Positions 1-5,115 of a DNA stretch of 5,115 nt are shown piece after piece; position 1 is the stretch's first letter, and each line of letters opens with the position of its first letter. The translations under genes and the position numbers were made by a program. Origin of the DNA: a bacterium (GTDB lineage Bacteria > Sumerlaeota > Sumerlaeia > MVZB01); NCBI GenBank assembly GCA_023480605.1, contig JAMCWS010000387.1, positions 1 to 5,115 of the forward strand. The letters run 5' to 3'. The notes beneath the pieces were generated by a model. That model saw nothing but the letters and a program-made list of their open reading frames with translations. It did not search any database and was not told the origin of the DNA.

Positions 1-463
1 TTCCGTCCGCCACAGCATCTGGACAATGCTCACCGGCGGCGGCCATTTCATTTATCACGCCGATTTCGGCCAGGAGACGGTCCACACCGGCATCATGGCT
101 TATGATCCCAAGGTGCCCGGGGGCGACACTGGCGCGATCCGCCGCGCCTGGCTGGGCCATGCGGCCCGCTTTTTCGGATCCGCCGTAAAAAACCTTGACG
201 CCATGGCCCCCCGCAATGAACTGGCCGGCGAGGGATGCTTCTGTCTGGCCGCCCCCGGCCGGGAATACGTCGTCTACGCCGGCCCGGCCTCGGGCGCGAC
301 CGTCCGATTGGATCTGCGGCAAGCCCCGGGCCGTTTTACGTGTGTCTTTTATGACCCTAAAACCGGCGGCCAGCGCGACGCGGGCAGACACGCGGGAGGA
401 GCCATGGTTGTCATCGCCACGCCCGCGCCCGGCGACTGGGTGCTGCATGTTTTGAAAGAGTGA
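1..463 (+). CDS. Putative glycoside hydrolase with C-terminal collagen-binding-like domain (3' fragment)
   Basis: Only the last 153 residues are visible. The frame is open from base 2 to the TGA at 461-463 and starts SVRHSIWTML, so the ATG at 26 is internal and the true start is outside the window. The first part (RHSIWTMLTGGGHFIYH) looks like the end of a TIM-barrel domain as in DUF4038/DUF5060-type glycoside hydrolases, where an Arg/Trp-containing helix precedes a Gly-rich turn. The WLGHAARFF helix then links to a beta-rich tail. There, EYVVYAGP, a Val/Leu strand, and PGRFTCVFYDPKTGG match the pattern of the 'putative collagen-binding domain of a collagenase' (Pfam Collagen_bind_2) that commonly ends these enzymes. 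The substrate cannot be told from this fragment. The family call is from remembered motifs and is moderately sure; that the fragment is coding is much surer. Confidence 0.62.
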   Translation, partial: SVRHSIWTMLTGGGHFIYHADFGQETVHTGIMAYDPKVPGGDTGAIRRAWLGHAARFFGSAVKNLDAMAPRNELAGEGCFCLAAPGREYVVYAGPASGATVRLDLRQAPGRFTCVFYDPKTGGQRDAGRHAGGAMVVIATPAPGDWVLHVLKE

Positions 464-488
464 ATCCGCCGTTTGTGCGAGGGCATTT

Positions 489-496
489 GCTCGAGC
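489..496. other. 8-bp palindrome in the 35-base gap between convergent genes
   Basis: The perfect palindrome gctcgagc lies between the TGA of the hydrolase fragment (461-463) and the stop of mqnC (499-501). It is too short and lacks a T-run, so it is not a recognisable intrinsic terminator. No other structure is visible in this gap, so any termination between the two converging genes is not evident from sequence. Confidence 0.3.
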
Positions 497-498
497 GC

Positions 499-1677
499 TC
501 ATTCCGCCGGCCGCGCCCTCTGCCTCCAGGGGCGGTAGTAGAAGTCGCGCTGGCGCAGCTCATAGCCCATCTCCAGCGCCAGGGCGCGCAGGCGGCTCTT
601 GGTGGTGTCGTGGTGCGTGCCGGCCGCCGCGACCACGTTTTCCTCCAGCATCAGGCTGCCCAGGTCGTTGACGCCCATCGCCAGCGAAAGCTGGGCTATT
701 TTTTCCCCCTGCGTCACCCAACTGGCTTGGATGTTGGGAATGTTGTCGAGGTAAAGCCGCGCCACGGCCGTCATGCGCAGGTAATCGAACGCCCCCGAGA
801 AGCGCTCCTTGTGCCCCCCGCCGCGCGGCTGGAACGGCCAGTTGATGAAGGCCGTGAAGCCGCCCGTCTCGCCCTGCAGGTCGCGCAGTCGCCGCAGGTG
901 TTCGACCCGTTCGGCCACCGTCTCAATCAGGCCATACATCATCGTCGCCGTCGTTCTCAGGCCCAGCCGGTGGGCGGCCCGCATGACTTCGATCCATCTC
1001 CCGGCCCCCACCTTGCCCGGCGAGAGCCGCGCGCGCACACGGTCCGTCAGGATCTCGGCCCCGCCGCCGGGAATCGAGTTGAGCCCCGCCGCCGCGAGCC
1101 GCCGCAGGACTTCATCCACCGCCCGCCCCGACCGCTTGCTCAGAAAAGCGATCTCGGGCGGCGAATAGGCGTGGATGTGAAGGCCGGGAAACTCGCCGCG
1201 CAGCCACCGCAACAGTTCCTCGTGCCACTCGAGCGTCAGATCCGGGTTGAGCCCCCCCTGCATGAGGATCTGGCTTCCCCCGGCGGCGTAGGTCTCCTCG
1301 ATCTTGCGGCGCAGTTCCTCGCGCGTGATGACCCAGCCGTCTCCGGCGCCCGGCGCGCGGTGAAACGCGCAAAACGCGCAGCCGGCCACGCAGATATTGG
1401 TGTAATTGATGTTGCGGTCGATGACGAACGTGACCGTCTTGCGCGGATGCAGCCTCATCCGCACGGCATGGGCCGCCCGTCCCAGGGCCACCAGGTCCGC
1501 CGACTCCAGCAGCCTCGCCGCCTCGCCGTCCTCCAGCCGCCCCCCCGCCGCCGCCACCCGCTCCAGGATCGGGTAAATCTCCGTATCGGCGACGCTCCCG
1601 CCCACGGCCAACGCGTCACCGGCCGGCGGCGTGCCGGTTGGGTCAATGGCAAAAGGCCTGTTTACGGGCATCCCCAT
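499..1677 (-). CDS. mqnC: Cyclic dehypoxanthinyl futalosine synthase (radical SAM, menaquinone synthesis)
   Basis: This enzyme closes dehypoxanthine futalosine to the cyclic form in the futalosine pathway to menaquinone, using a [4Fe-4S] cluster and S-adenosylmethionine in the cytoplasm. Residue numbers here count from a possible TTG at 1683. The radical SAM motif CVAGCAFC has cysteines at 98, 102 and 105 (CX3CX2C), preceded by DRNINYTN. GLNSIPGGGAEIL (200-212) and IPNIQASWVTQG (315-326) with MGVNDLGSLMLEENVVAAAG (336-355) are typical of MqnC rather than its sister MqnE. The first ~30 residues are extra and unlike the conserved core, which begins near EIYPILERV. I start at the ATG at 1677 because GGAGGG (1684-1689) is 6 bases upstream of it but directly abuts the TTG. 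No other mqn gene is in the window, as is usual where these genes are scattered. It diverges from the antitoxin-like gene at 1817. Confidence 0.93.
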   Translation of the reverse strand: MGMPVNRPFAIDPTGTPPAGDALAVGGSVADTEIYPILERVAAAGGRLEDGEAARLLESADLVALGRAAHAVRMRLHPRKTVTFVIDRNINYTNICVAGCAFCAFHRAPGAGDGWVITREELRRKIEETYAAGGSQILMQGGLNPDLTLEWHEELLRWLRGEFPGLHIHAYSPPEIAFLSKRSGRAVDEVLRRLAAAGLNSIPGGGAEILTDRVRARLSPGKVGAGRWIEVMRAAHRLGLRTTATMMYGLIETVAERVEHLRRLRDLQGETGGFTAFINWPFQPRGGGHKERFSGAFDYLRMTAVARLYLDNIPNIQASWVTQGEKIAQLSLAMGVNDLGSLMLEENVVAAAGTHHDTTKSRLRALALEMGYELRQRDFYYRPWRQRARPAE

Positions 1678-1683
1678 CGCCAA

Positions 1684-1689
1684 CCCTCC
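1684..1689 (-). promoter_or_regulatory. Ribosome binding site of mqnC
   Basis: On the minus strand this reads GGAGGG. It ends 6 bases before the ATG at 1677 but touches the in-frame TTG at 1683, which argues against TTG initiation. Another in-frame ATG at 1671 is 12 bases away and less well placed. Confidence 0.7.
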
Positions 1690-1770
1690 GGTTCGATCTT
1701 AACTCCCCAACGCCGCGACACCAATCATTTTCAATGTGCCACCATGCTCCAACGTCTTGATATTATGCGA

Positions 1771-1786
1771 TTGTAGCGTTGTAGCG
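1771..1786. repeat. Two tandem copies of an 8-base unit upstream of the antitoxin-like gene
   Basis: The unit ttgtagcg occurs twice head to tail (1771-1778 and 1779-1786), immediately before the palindrome at 1788-1802. A TATTAT at 1761-1766 just upstream could be a -10 box, but no good -35 lies 16-18 bases before it, so the promoter is not firmly identified. Spaced short repeats of this kind are typical of binding sites for ribbon-helix-helix autoregulators; the assignment is inference. Confidence 0.4.
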
Positions 1787-1787
1787 T

Positions 1788-1802
1788 CATGCCACTGGCA
1801 TG
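1788..1802. promoter_or_regulatory. Palindromic candidate operator of the antitoxin-like gene
   Basis: catgcca and tggcatg form perfect 7-base arms around a single central C. The site ends 3 bases before the ribosome binding site GGAGG (1806-1810) of the antitoxin-like gene. Ribbon-helix-helix antitoxins usually repress their own operon by binding palindromes near the promoter and start, so an autoregulatory operator is the natural reading. No direct evidence of binding exists in the sequence. Confidence 0.45.
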
Positions 1803-1816
1803 GATGGAGGTGTGCC

Positions 1817-2074
1817 ATGAGCGCATTGACCCGACGAGCGACCGTTTATCTCAAGCCCGCTTCGCACAAGGTGCCGCACCTGCAATTCAACGAGACGTCC
1901 CGATCCATCTCCGAACCCAACAACGACGCAGTGCGCGACCAACCGGCCGAAGACGCCAAGGATCCGGCCGTGTTCGACGAGCGCGCCGATGAGCCCGCGG
2001 TCGGGTTCGAGGAATTTGCCAAGGGACTCAAACGTAATGGGACGATAGGATTTGCGAGACGAATGCCAAGCTGA
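1817..2074 (+). CDS. CopG/ribbon-helix-helix antitoxin-like protein, probably decayed, toxin missing
   Basis: This is an 85-residue protein starting at ATG 1817, with GGAGG at 1806-1810 (6-base spacing). An in-frame ATG at 1736 exists but its extra 27 residues are Cys/His/Trp-rich and unlike the family. MSALTRRATVYL with ETSRSIS, NDAV and AEDA, then an acidic hinge and FEEFAKGLKRNG, follows the CopG-type antitoxins that neutralise RelE/ParE-family toxins: beta strand (~5-12), helix A (~17-28), helix B (~32-46). From memory of the family, four usual leucines are prolines here (P20, P34, P43, P53), three of them in or next to helices A and B; this would break the DNA-binding fold. The antitoxin-like part ends at residue 77. 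The last residues and the TGA (2072-2074) come from the repeat starting at 2051. No RelE/ParE-like frame follows. It may be a pseudogene whose frame happens to remain open. Confidence 0.6.
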   Translation: MSALTRRATVYLKPASHKVPHLQFNETSRSISEPNNDAVRDQPAEDAKDPAVFDERADEPAVGFEEFAKGLKRNGTIGFARRMPS

Positions 2075-2093
2075 AGCTTGAACTCCAAACGGG
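2051..2093. repeat. 43-base direct repeat, copy 1
   Basis: This stretch is identical, base for base, to 2253-2295, with start points 202 bases apart. The flanks differ on both sides (agga before and atttcc after here; gcgcc before and gtgcc after at copy 2). It begins within the codons that follow the antitoxin-like domain and supplies that gene's stop codon. Inside it is the near-palindrome caagctgaagcttg (2067-2080). Confidence 0.9.
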
Positions 2094-2111
2094 ATTTCCG
2101 GCATTTTGGTA

Positions 2112-2124
2112 GCGGCTTCGCCGC
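2112..2124. other. Short GC hairpin between the direct repeats
   Basis: gcggc and gccgc form a 5-bp stem around ttc. It lies just inside copy 1 of the 43-base repeat and is followed by a degenerate version of the repeat's tail (cctctgcgtg). Between here and the tandem repeat at 2231 I see no gene. Confidence 0.35.
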
Positions 2125-2230
2125 GCTAAGCCTCTGCGTGCAAAATCCGAGTCTTCACGCTTTACGGGATTCGTGTAGATTCTTTCGTAAACACCGGAGA
2201 TGCGGAGAGAAGTGATTGATCTTGCATCTT

Positions 2231-2254
2231 CGCGCCTTCGCGCCTTCGCGCCTT
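2231..2254. repeat. Three tandem copies of an 8-base unit
   Basis: cgcgcctt is repeated exactly three times and runs into copy 2 of the 43-base repeat, overlapping its first two bases. On the minus strand it reads as aaggcgcg units. Such arrays recur between genes in many PVC-type genomes in my recollection; within this window there is only one. Confidence 0.75.
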
Positions 2255-2295
2255 TGCGAGACGAATGCCAAGCTGAAGCTTGAACTCCAAACGGG
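2253..2295. repeat. 43-base direct repeat, copy 2
   Basis: This is an exact copy of 2051-2093 in the same orientation. With copy 1 it brackets 159 bases that hold a small hairpin and the 8-base tandem array. The block 2051-2295 may be one repeat element or the product of a local duplication. It has no transposase and no clear terminal inverted repeats. Confidence 0.9.
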
Positions 2296-2411
2296 GTGCC
2301 TTCCCGCCTCGATCCTTCAATCATCAATGGATTCCCACCACCAAAGACGCCAAATCAAAAACGTAACGTGATCGCGCATATTCAGATACTGCGAGTCACC
2401 CGACCATGCAC

Positions 2412-2486
2412 ATTCCGGCATACCGAATCGTTTTTATTTGATTCGGCTCAGCCCGGCGTCTTCGGGTCGGGGCGGTTCGCCGGAAT
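2412..2486 (-). other. Nested inverted repeats downstream of the DUF362 gene (possible 3' structured element or terminator)
   Basis: An 8-base pair of arms (attccggc 2412-2419, gccggaat 2479-2486) encloses a 7-bp stem (ccgaatc 2423-2429, gattcgg 2440-2446, 10-base A/T-rich loop) and a small cccg/cggg stem (2452-2455, 2463-2466). An alternative pairing is ccggcg 2453-2458 with cgccgg 2478-2483. The block lies 12-86 bases past the DUF362 stop on the minus strand. No run of T follows a stem in the transcript sense, so it is not a textbook intrinsic terminator. The rest of 2297-2497 shows no gene. Confidence 0.35.
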
Positions 2487-2497
2487 CAGTTGCGCGG

Positions 2498-4168
2498 TTA
2501 CTTGCAAACCACCAGTTCGATTCCCTGGCCGGAGCCCAGGTTGCGAGTGTATTTTTTCTCGGCGCCGTTGTTCCAGTGCTCGTGCACGCCCTGACTGCGC
2601 ATCGGGATGCCATCGCCTTCGGGATCGTAGAGAGTTTTTGAGGGGGAACGGTCAGCCAAGGCCGCTTCGTGCAGATAGTTGTCGACGCACCCATAGACCT
2701 GGTCCAGCGTGGGTTCGCTGCGCAGGAAGTCCACGCCGACCGAATCCAGGGCCACGGGATCCTGCGCAGCAAAAATGCTGGCGGTCCAGCCGCCATTGAA
2801 CGGGGCCGACTTCCAGCGGCACGCCATGTCGAGCGCGTAATCGTTGTGTTTCGTGGCGTAGAGGCCATCGATGAGGTAGAGCACCGTCTTGCCGCCCAGG
2901 TCCTTGTGGCCCATCAGGTCCACCAGTGGGGTATAGGTGCCGGGGGTTCGTCCCTCATCAGTGATCCACGGGACGGGGTGGGCGGCGATGTAGGGATGCA
3001 GGCCGGCGCCCACGGCCGAGCCGCGCGAAGGCCGGCCTTCCAGATCGGCGCAGATCGATCCCAGATGATTCTTGGCGCTGAGCGAAACGCCGGCCAGAAA
3101 ATGACCGCGCAGGTGCGCGATGTCGATCAGGTAAGCGGCCCCGGTGACGCAAGTGGGCAGATAGGCCGGATTGCCGCCCCGCGGATCCAGAGTCAGCGGC
3201 GCGGACCAGTGGACCTGGGCCTTCAAGTCGCGGACATAGATTTCACGGCCGTCGCCGCCGGTCCAGTCAACGAAATTCACCCCGGGGAATTCGCGCGCGC
3301 ACCGGTCGAAAATCGTGCTCGGGATGCAGCGCGTGGCGTCATAAACAATGATATCGGCGGGATCGACGCCCGCCTGGCGAACGAGTTGGCGCAGCAGGGC
3401 CAACACGAAATGCGGCGAGGTGTAGGAGCCGTCGCAAGTGCCGTGGGATGTCGGCGACTGGTTGAGGTTGATCTTGATGGCGATCTTCTCGCCGCGCGCG
3501 TAACCGGCCGCGGGGTGGCCGTGGCGCGCGTTGAAATCACGGAACAACGCGCCCCAGGCCGCCGCCGGGTCGGCCGTTCCCGCCACCGCGCAAACCACCC
3601 GGGCCAGCATCCGCTCGACTTCGGCCTGGCTGGTGAACCGATCTTCCCACCAATGGCCCGAGCCATCCCAGGAGACGGCGGCGGGGTCGTAATCCCACGC
3701 GACGCGGCCCGGCTTGATGCCGAACGGCAGGCCGATGGGTTGGTTGGGCGGATCGGCGGGCACGAATCCCGGCGCGCCTTTGAGGGGAGGTCGATTCGCG
3801 GCACGGACCGGTCCCTCATCCAGGCTGACGAAGCAGAGGGCGCCCGCCGCCACGGCCGCCAGCGTCAGCAGCGCCGCCGCCCAGGTCCGCCCCCGTCGCA
3901 GGCACCGGCCCGCGCTTCGCCAGGCGGTCAGCGCCCCAACGGCGCCCAGCGCCCAAACCACAAAACCGGCGGCAAGCGGCGCGGCGGCGCGTTGGCAGGG
4001 ATACATCGCCCGGCTGGGTTTGGGAATGACGCGCACCAGGAACCAAAGCAATGAGGCCAGTCCGCCCAGGCGCAGCATCAGGATCAACCGGCGGTGCGCC
4101 GCCGGTGGAATCGGGTGGCCGGTGCGCGGGCAGCGAGCCGGTTCGGCGTGATGATCTTTATGCGGCAT
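2498..4168 (-). CDS. DUF362 domain protein with three N-terminal membrane segments
   Basis: This 556-residue protein starts at an ATG preceded by GGAGG (4176-4180) at 7-base spacing. Hydrophobic segments at about 28-47, 62-82 and 95-115 are probable membrane helices. The Arg-rich stretch between the second and third (AWRSAGRCLRRGR) suggests that loop is cytoplasmic and the large C-terminal domain is outside the inner membrane. RVIPKPSRAMYPCQR (46-60) is a recurrent N-terminal signature in membrane-anchored DUF362 proteins as I recall them. The DUF362 domain spans about 225-500: KIAIKINLN (228-236), an IDIAHLRGHFLAGVSLSAKNHLG run with KNHLG at 366-370, and QDPVALDSVGVD (469-480). No ferredoxin-type CX2CX2C cluster motif, present in some DUF362 proteins, is seen. 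The molecular function of DUF362 is not established. The first 25 residues are His-rich with one Cys. It follows the amidohydrolase by 45 bases and is probably co-transcribed with it. Confidence 0.85.
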   Translation of the reverse strand: MPHKDHHAEPARCPRTGHPIPPAAHRRLILMLRLGGLASLLWFLVRVIPKPSRAMYPCQRAAAPLAAGFVVWALGAVGALTAWRSAGRCLRRGRTWAAALLTLAAVAAGALCFVSLDEGPVRAANRPPLKGAPGFVPADPPNQPIGLPFGIKPGRVAWDYDPAAVSWDGSGHWWEDRFTSQAEVERMLARVVCAVAGTADPAAAWGALFRDFNARHGHPAAGYARGEKIAIKINLNQSPTSHGTCDGSYTSPHFVLALLRQLVRQAGVDPADIIVYDATRCIPSTIFDRCAREFPGVNFVDWTGGDGREIYVRDLKAQVHWSAPLTLDPRGGNPAYLPTCVTGAAYLIDIAHLRGHFLAGVSLSAKNHLGSICADLEGRPSRGSAVGAGLHPYIAAHPVPWITDEGRTPGTYTPLVDLMGHKDLGGKTVLYLIDGLYATKHNDYALDMACRWKSAPFNGGWTASIFAAQDPVALDSVGVDFLRSEPTLDQVYGCVDNYLHEAALADRSPSKTLYDPEGDGIPMRSQGVHEHWNNGAEKKYTRNLGSGQGIELVVCK

Positions 4169-4213
4169 CGACGATCCTCCCTGACGTTGCTGTGATAGGC
4201 ATGGCTATGGTTT

Positions 4214-5115
4214 TCAAGTCAGGCCGTAGATCCGCCGGGCATTGTCGTGCAGCAGTTTGGCCTGATCTTCGCGCGGGCGGCCGGCGATGATCTCGCGCAA
4301 CGCCGTGACCCAGTCGCGCAACGTGGCGCCCCGGACGGTGCAGGCCGGCCAGTCGCCGCCAAACACCACGCGGTCCGGACCGAAGGTGTCGAGGCAGAAG
4401 TCGACGGTGGGAGCCAGTTCGGCGCGCGTCCAGAGGGGACGCTCGATTTGGGCGACGATGCCTGAAATTTTGCAGACCGTGTTGTGATTTTTCGCGATGG
4501 CCTCCATGCCGCGCTTCCATTCGTCGGCGGCGTAAGCGGCCTTGGCCTGCAGGTTGGGCGCGAGCGCCTTGGGGTCGGCGCTGCCGCAGTGGTCCAGCAC
4601 CAGCCGGGTGCCGGGGCAGGCGCGAGCCAGCCGGGCCGCGTGATCGAGGTGGCGGGCGGCCGTGGTCATTTCGAAGATCAGCCCCAACTCGCCGAGAAGC
4701 CGGACGCTGCGGGTGTATTGCTCGCCGTCGTAGGGGTGGGCGCCGTCGGCAAGCGCGTAAGCCAGTTTGCGCACGCCCTTGACCCGGGGATTGTCCTTGT
4801 ATTGCATGATGTAGTCGCGGAAGTCTCCGGCCTCGGGATTGCCGCCGATGATGGCGGCCGCCGGAATCCCATGGGCGCCCTCGCACATCCCCAGGGCGTA
4901 GGCGGCCTCCTGCTCCTGGTTGGCGCGCGTCGGTTTGACGTTCACTTCCATGTAAACCGACCGGACAATGTTCAGGCCAGCGGCGGCCTTGAGGTAATCC
5001 TCAAGCAGGTATTGCTTCCCGCCGGGCCCCTTGCTGGCCACTTTTGTCGAGTCCCAGATGTGCTGATGGGTGTCGATGCTGGGGGTGAGACTCGCGGCGC
5101 CGGCTTGGGCGGCTG
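4214..5115 (-). CDS. Amidohydrolase family protein, COG3618 / lactonase-like (5' end cut off)
   Basis: The frame is open to the right edge and 299 residues are visible. The GTG at 5041 is not the start, because the conserved metal-binding motif IDTHQHIWD lies upstream of it (5050-5079), with the HxH pair at visible residues 16 and 18. Further family marks are LVLDHCG (His at 175), VVFGGDWPACT (Asp at 254, the usual metal ligand) and a terminal NARRIYGL. This pattern fits Amidohydro_2/COG3618 enzymes, which include L-fuconolactonase, L-rhamnonolactonase and 2-pyrone-4,6-dicarboxylate lactonase. They are TIM-barrel hydrolases acting on lactones or similar bonds; the substrate here is undetermined. 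The Ala-rich stretch AAQAGAASLTPS before the motif could be the end of an export signal, but the N-terminus is missing. It is the upstream gene of the probable operon with the DUF362 gene. Confidence 0.85.
   Translation of the reverse strand, partial: AAQAGAASLTPSIDTHQHIWDSTKVASKGPGGKQYLLEDYLKAAAGLNIVRSVYMEVNVKPTRANQEQEAAYALGMCEGAHGIPAAAIIGGNPEAGDFRDYIMQYKDNPRVKGVRKLAYALADGAHPYDGEQYTRSVRLLGELGLIFEMTTAARHLDHAARLARACPGTRLVLDHCGSADPKALAPNLQAKAAYAADEWKRGMEAIAKNHNTVCKISGIVAQIERPLWTRAELAPTVDFCLDTFGPDRVVFGGDWPACTVRGATLRDWVTALREIIAGRPREDQAKLLHDNARRIYGLT

Noticed and set aside
1696..1724. Possible mqnC promoter TTGGTG - 17 bases - TAAGAT on the minus strand
   Set aside because: Matches to the consensus are weak, and a start of transcription about 7 bases downstream would fall on the ribosome binding site at 1684-1689.
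460..1776. Long open frame on the plus strand (438 residues)
   Set aside because: It is the antisense of mqnC. The translation is Arg/Pro/His-rich low-complexity sequence without motifs, whereas the minus strand has a complete radical SAM enzyme.
1787..2104. 105-residue open frame on the minus strand opposite the antitoxin-like gene
   Set aside because: It has no family resemblance. The plus-strand frame has the ribosome binding site and the CopG-type pattern.
2051..2295. CRISPR array
   Set aside because: There are only two copies of the 43-base unit, with a 159-base spacer, and no cas gene. The spacing and copy number do not fit.
2028..2327. 99-residue open frame on the minus strand spanning both 43-base repeats
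   Set aside because: It is made almost entirely of repeat sequence (Arg/Lys/Ala-rich translation of the cgcgcctt array). Frames of this kind are typical spurious hypothetical proteins.
2669..4054. Long open frame on the plus strand (461 residues)
   Set aside because: It is antisense to the DUF362 gene, which carries clear family motifs and a good ribosome binding site. High GC explains the lack of stops.
4158..4886. 242-residue minus-strand frame overlapping the amidohydrolase
   Set aside because: It is an out-of-frame shadow with Arg-rich sequence. The true frame contains HxH, LDHCG and GGDWP motifs.
5039..5041. GTG as the start codon of the amidohydrolase
   Set aside because: The essential metal-binding DTHQH motif lies upstream of it in the same open frame, so the gene must start beyond the window.

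Overview
The window is GC-rich and its genes are preceded by strong GGAGG-type ribosome binding sites, so it is bacterial. The gene mix is a secreted-type amidohydrolase, a membrane-anchored DUF362 protein, the end of a probable glycoside hydrolase with a collagen-binding-like C-terminus, and futalosine-pathway menaquinone synthesis. Together with an intergenic repeat rich in cgcgcctt units, this suggests the Planctomycetota/Verrucomicrobiota/Lentisphaerota (PVC) group. That placement is an inference from gene content; no rRNA or other marker is present.

Layout. Bases 1-463 (+) hold the 3' end of a large protein, probably a glycoside hydrolase; its start lies outside the window. It converges, across 35 bases, on mqnC (499-1677, -), a radical SAM enzyme of the futalosine route to menaquinone. 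Bases 1684-2497 form an 800-base, less GC-rich accessory stretch. It contains a short CopG/ribbon-helix-helix antitoxin-like gene (1817-2074, +) with a good ribosome binding site and a palindrome directly upstream. No toxin gene follows it. Instead, a 43-base sequence begins at the point where the antitoxin should end. This sequence recurs as an exact direct copy 202 bases further on, with a tandem 8-base repeat between the copies. The rest of the stretch, before the next stop codon, holds only inverted repeats.

Bases 2498-5115 (-) are a likely two-gene operon. Transcription enters from the right edge with an amidohydrolase of the COG3618 type (4214 to beyond 5115, N-terminus cut off). After 45 bases it continues into a DUF362 protein with three N-terminal membrane segments (2498-4168).

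The genes do not form one obvious pathway. mqnC is a stand-alone housekeeping gene here. The flanking genes fit a polymer- or sugar-degrading lifestyle with envelope-located enzymes. The most unusual part is the antitoxin remnant fused to a repeat at 1771-2295. I found no convincing new defence or other multi-gene system.
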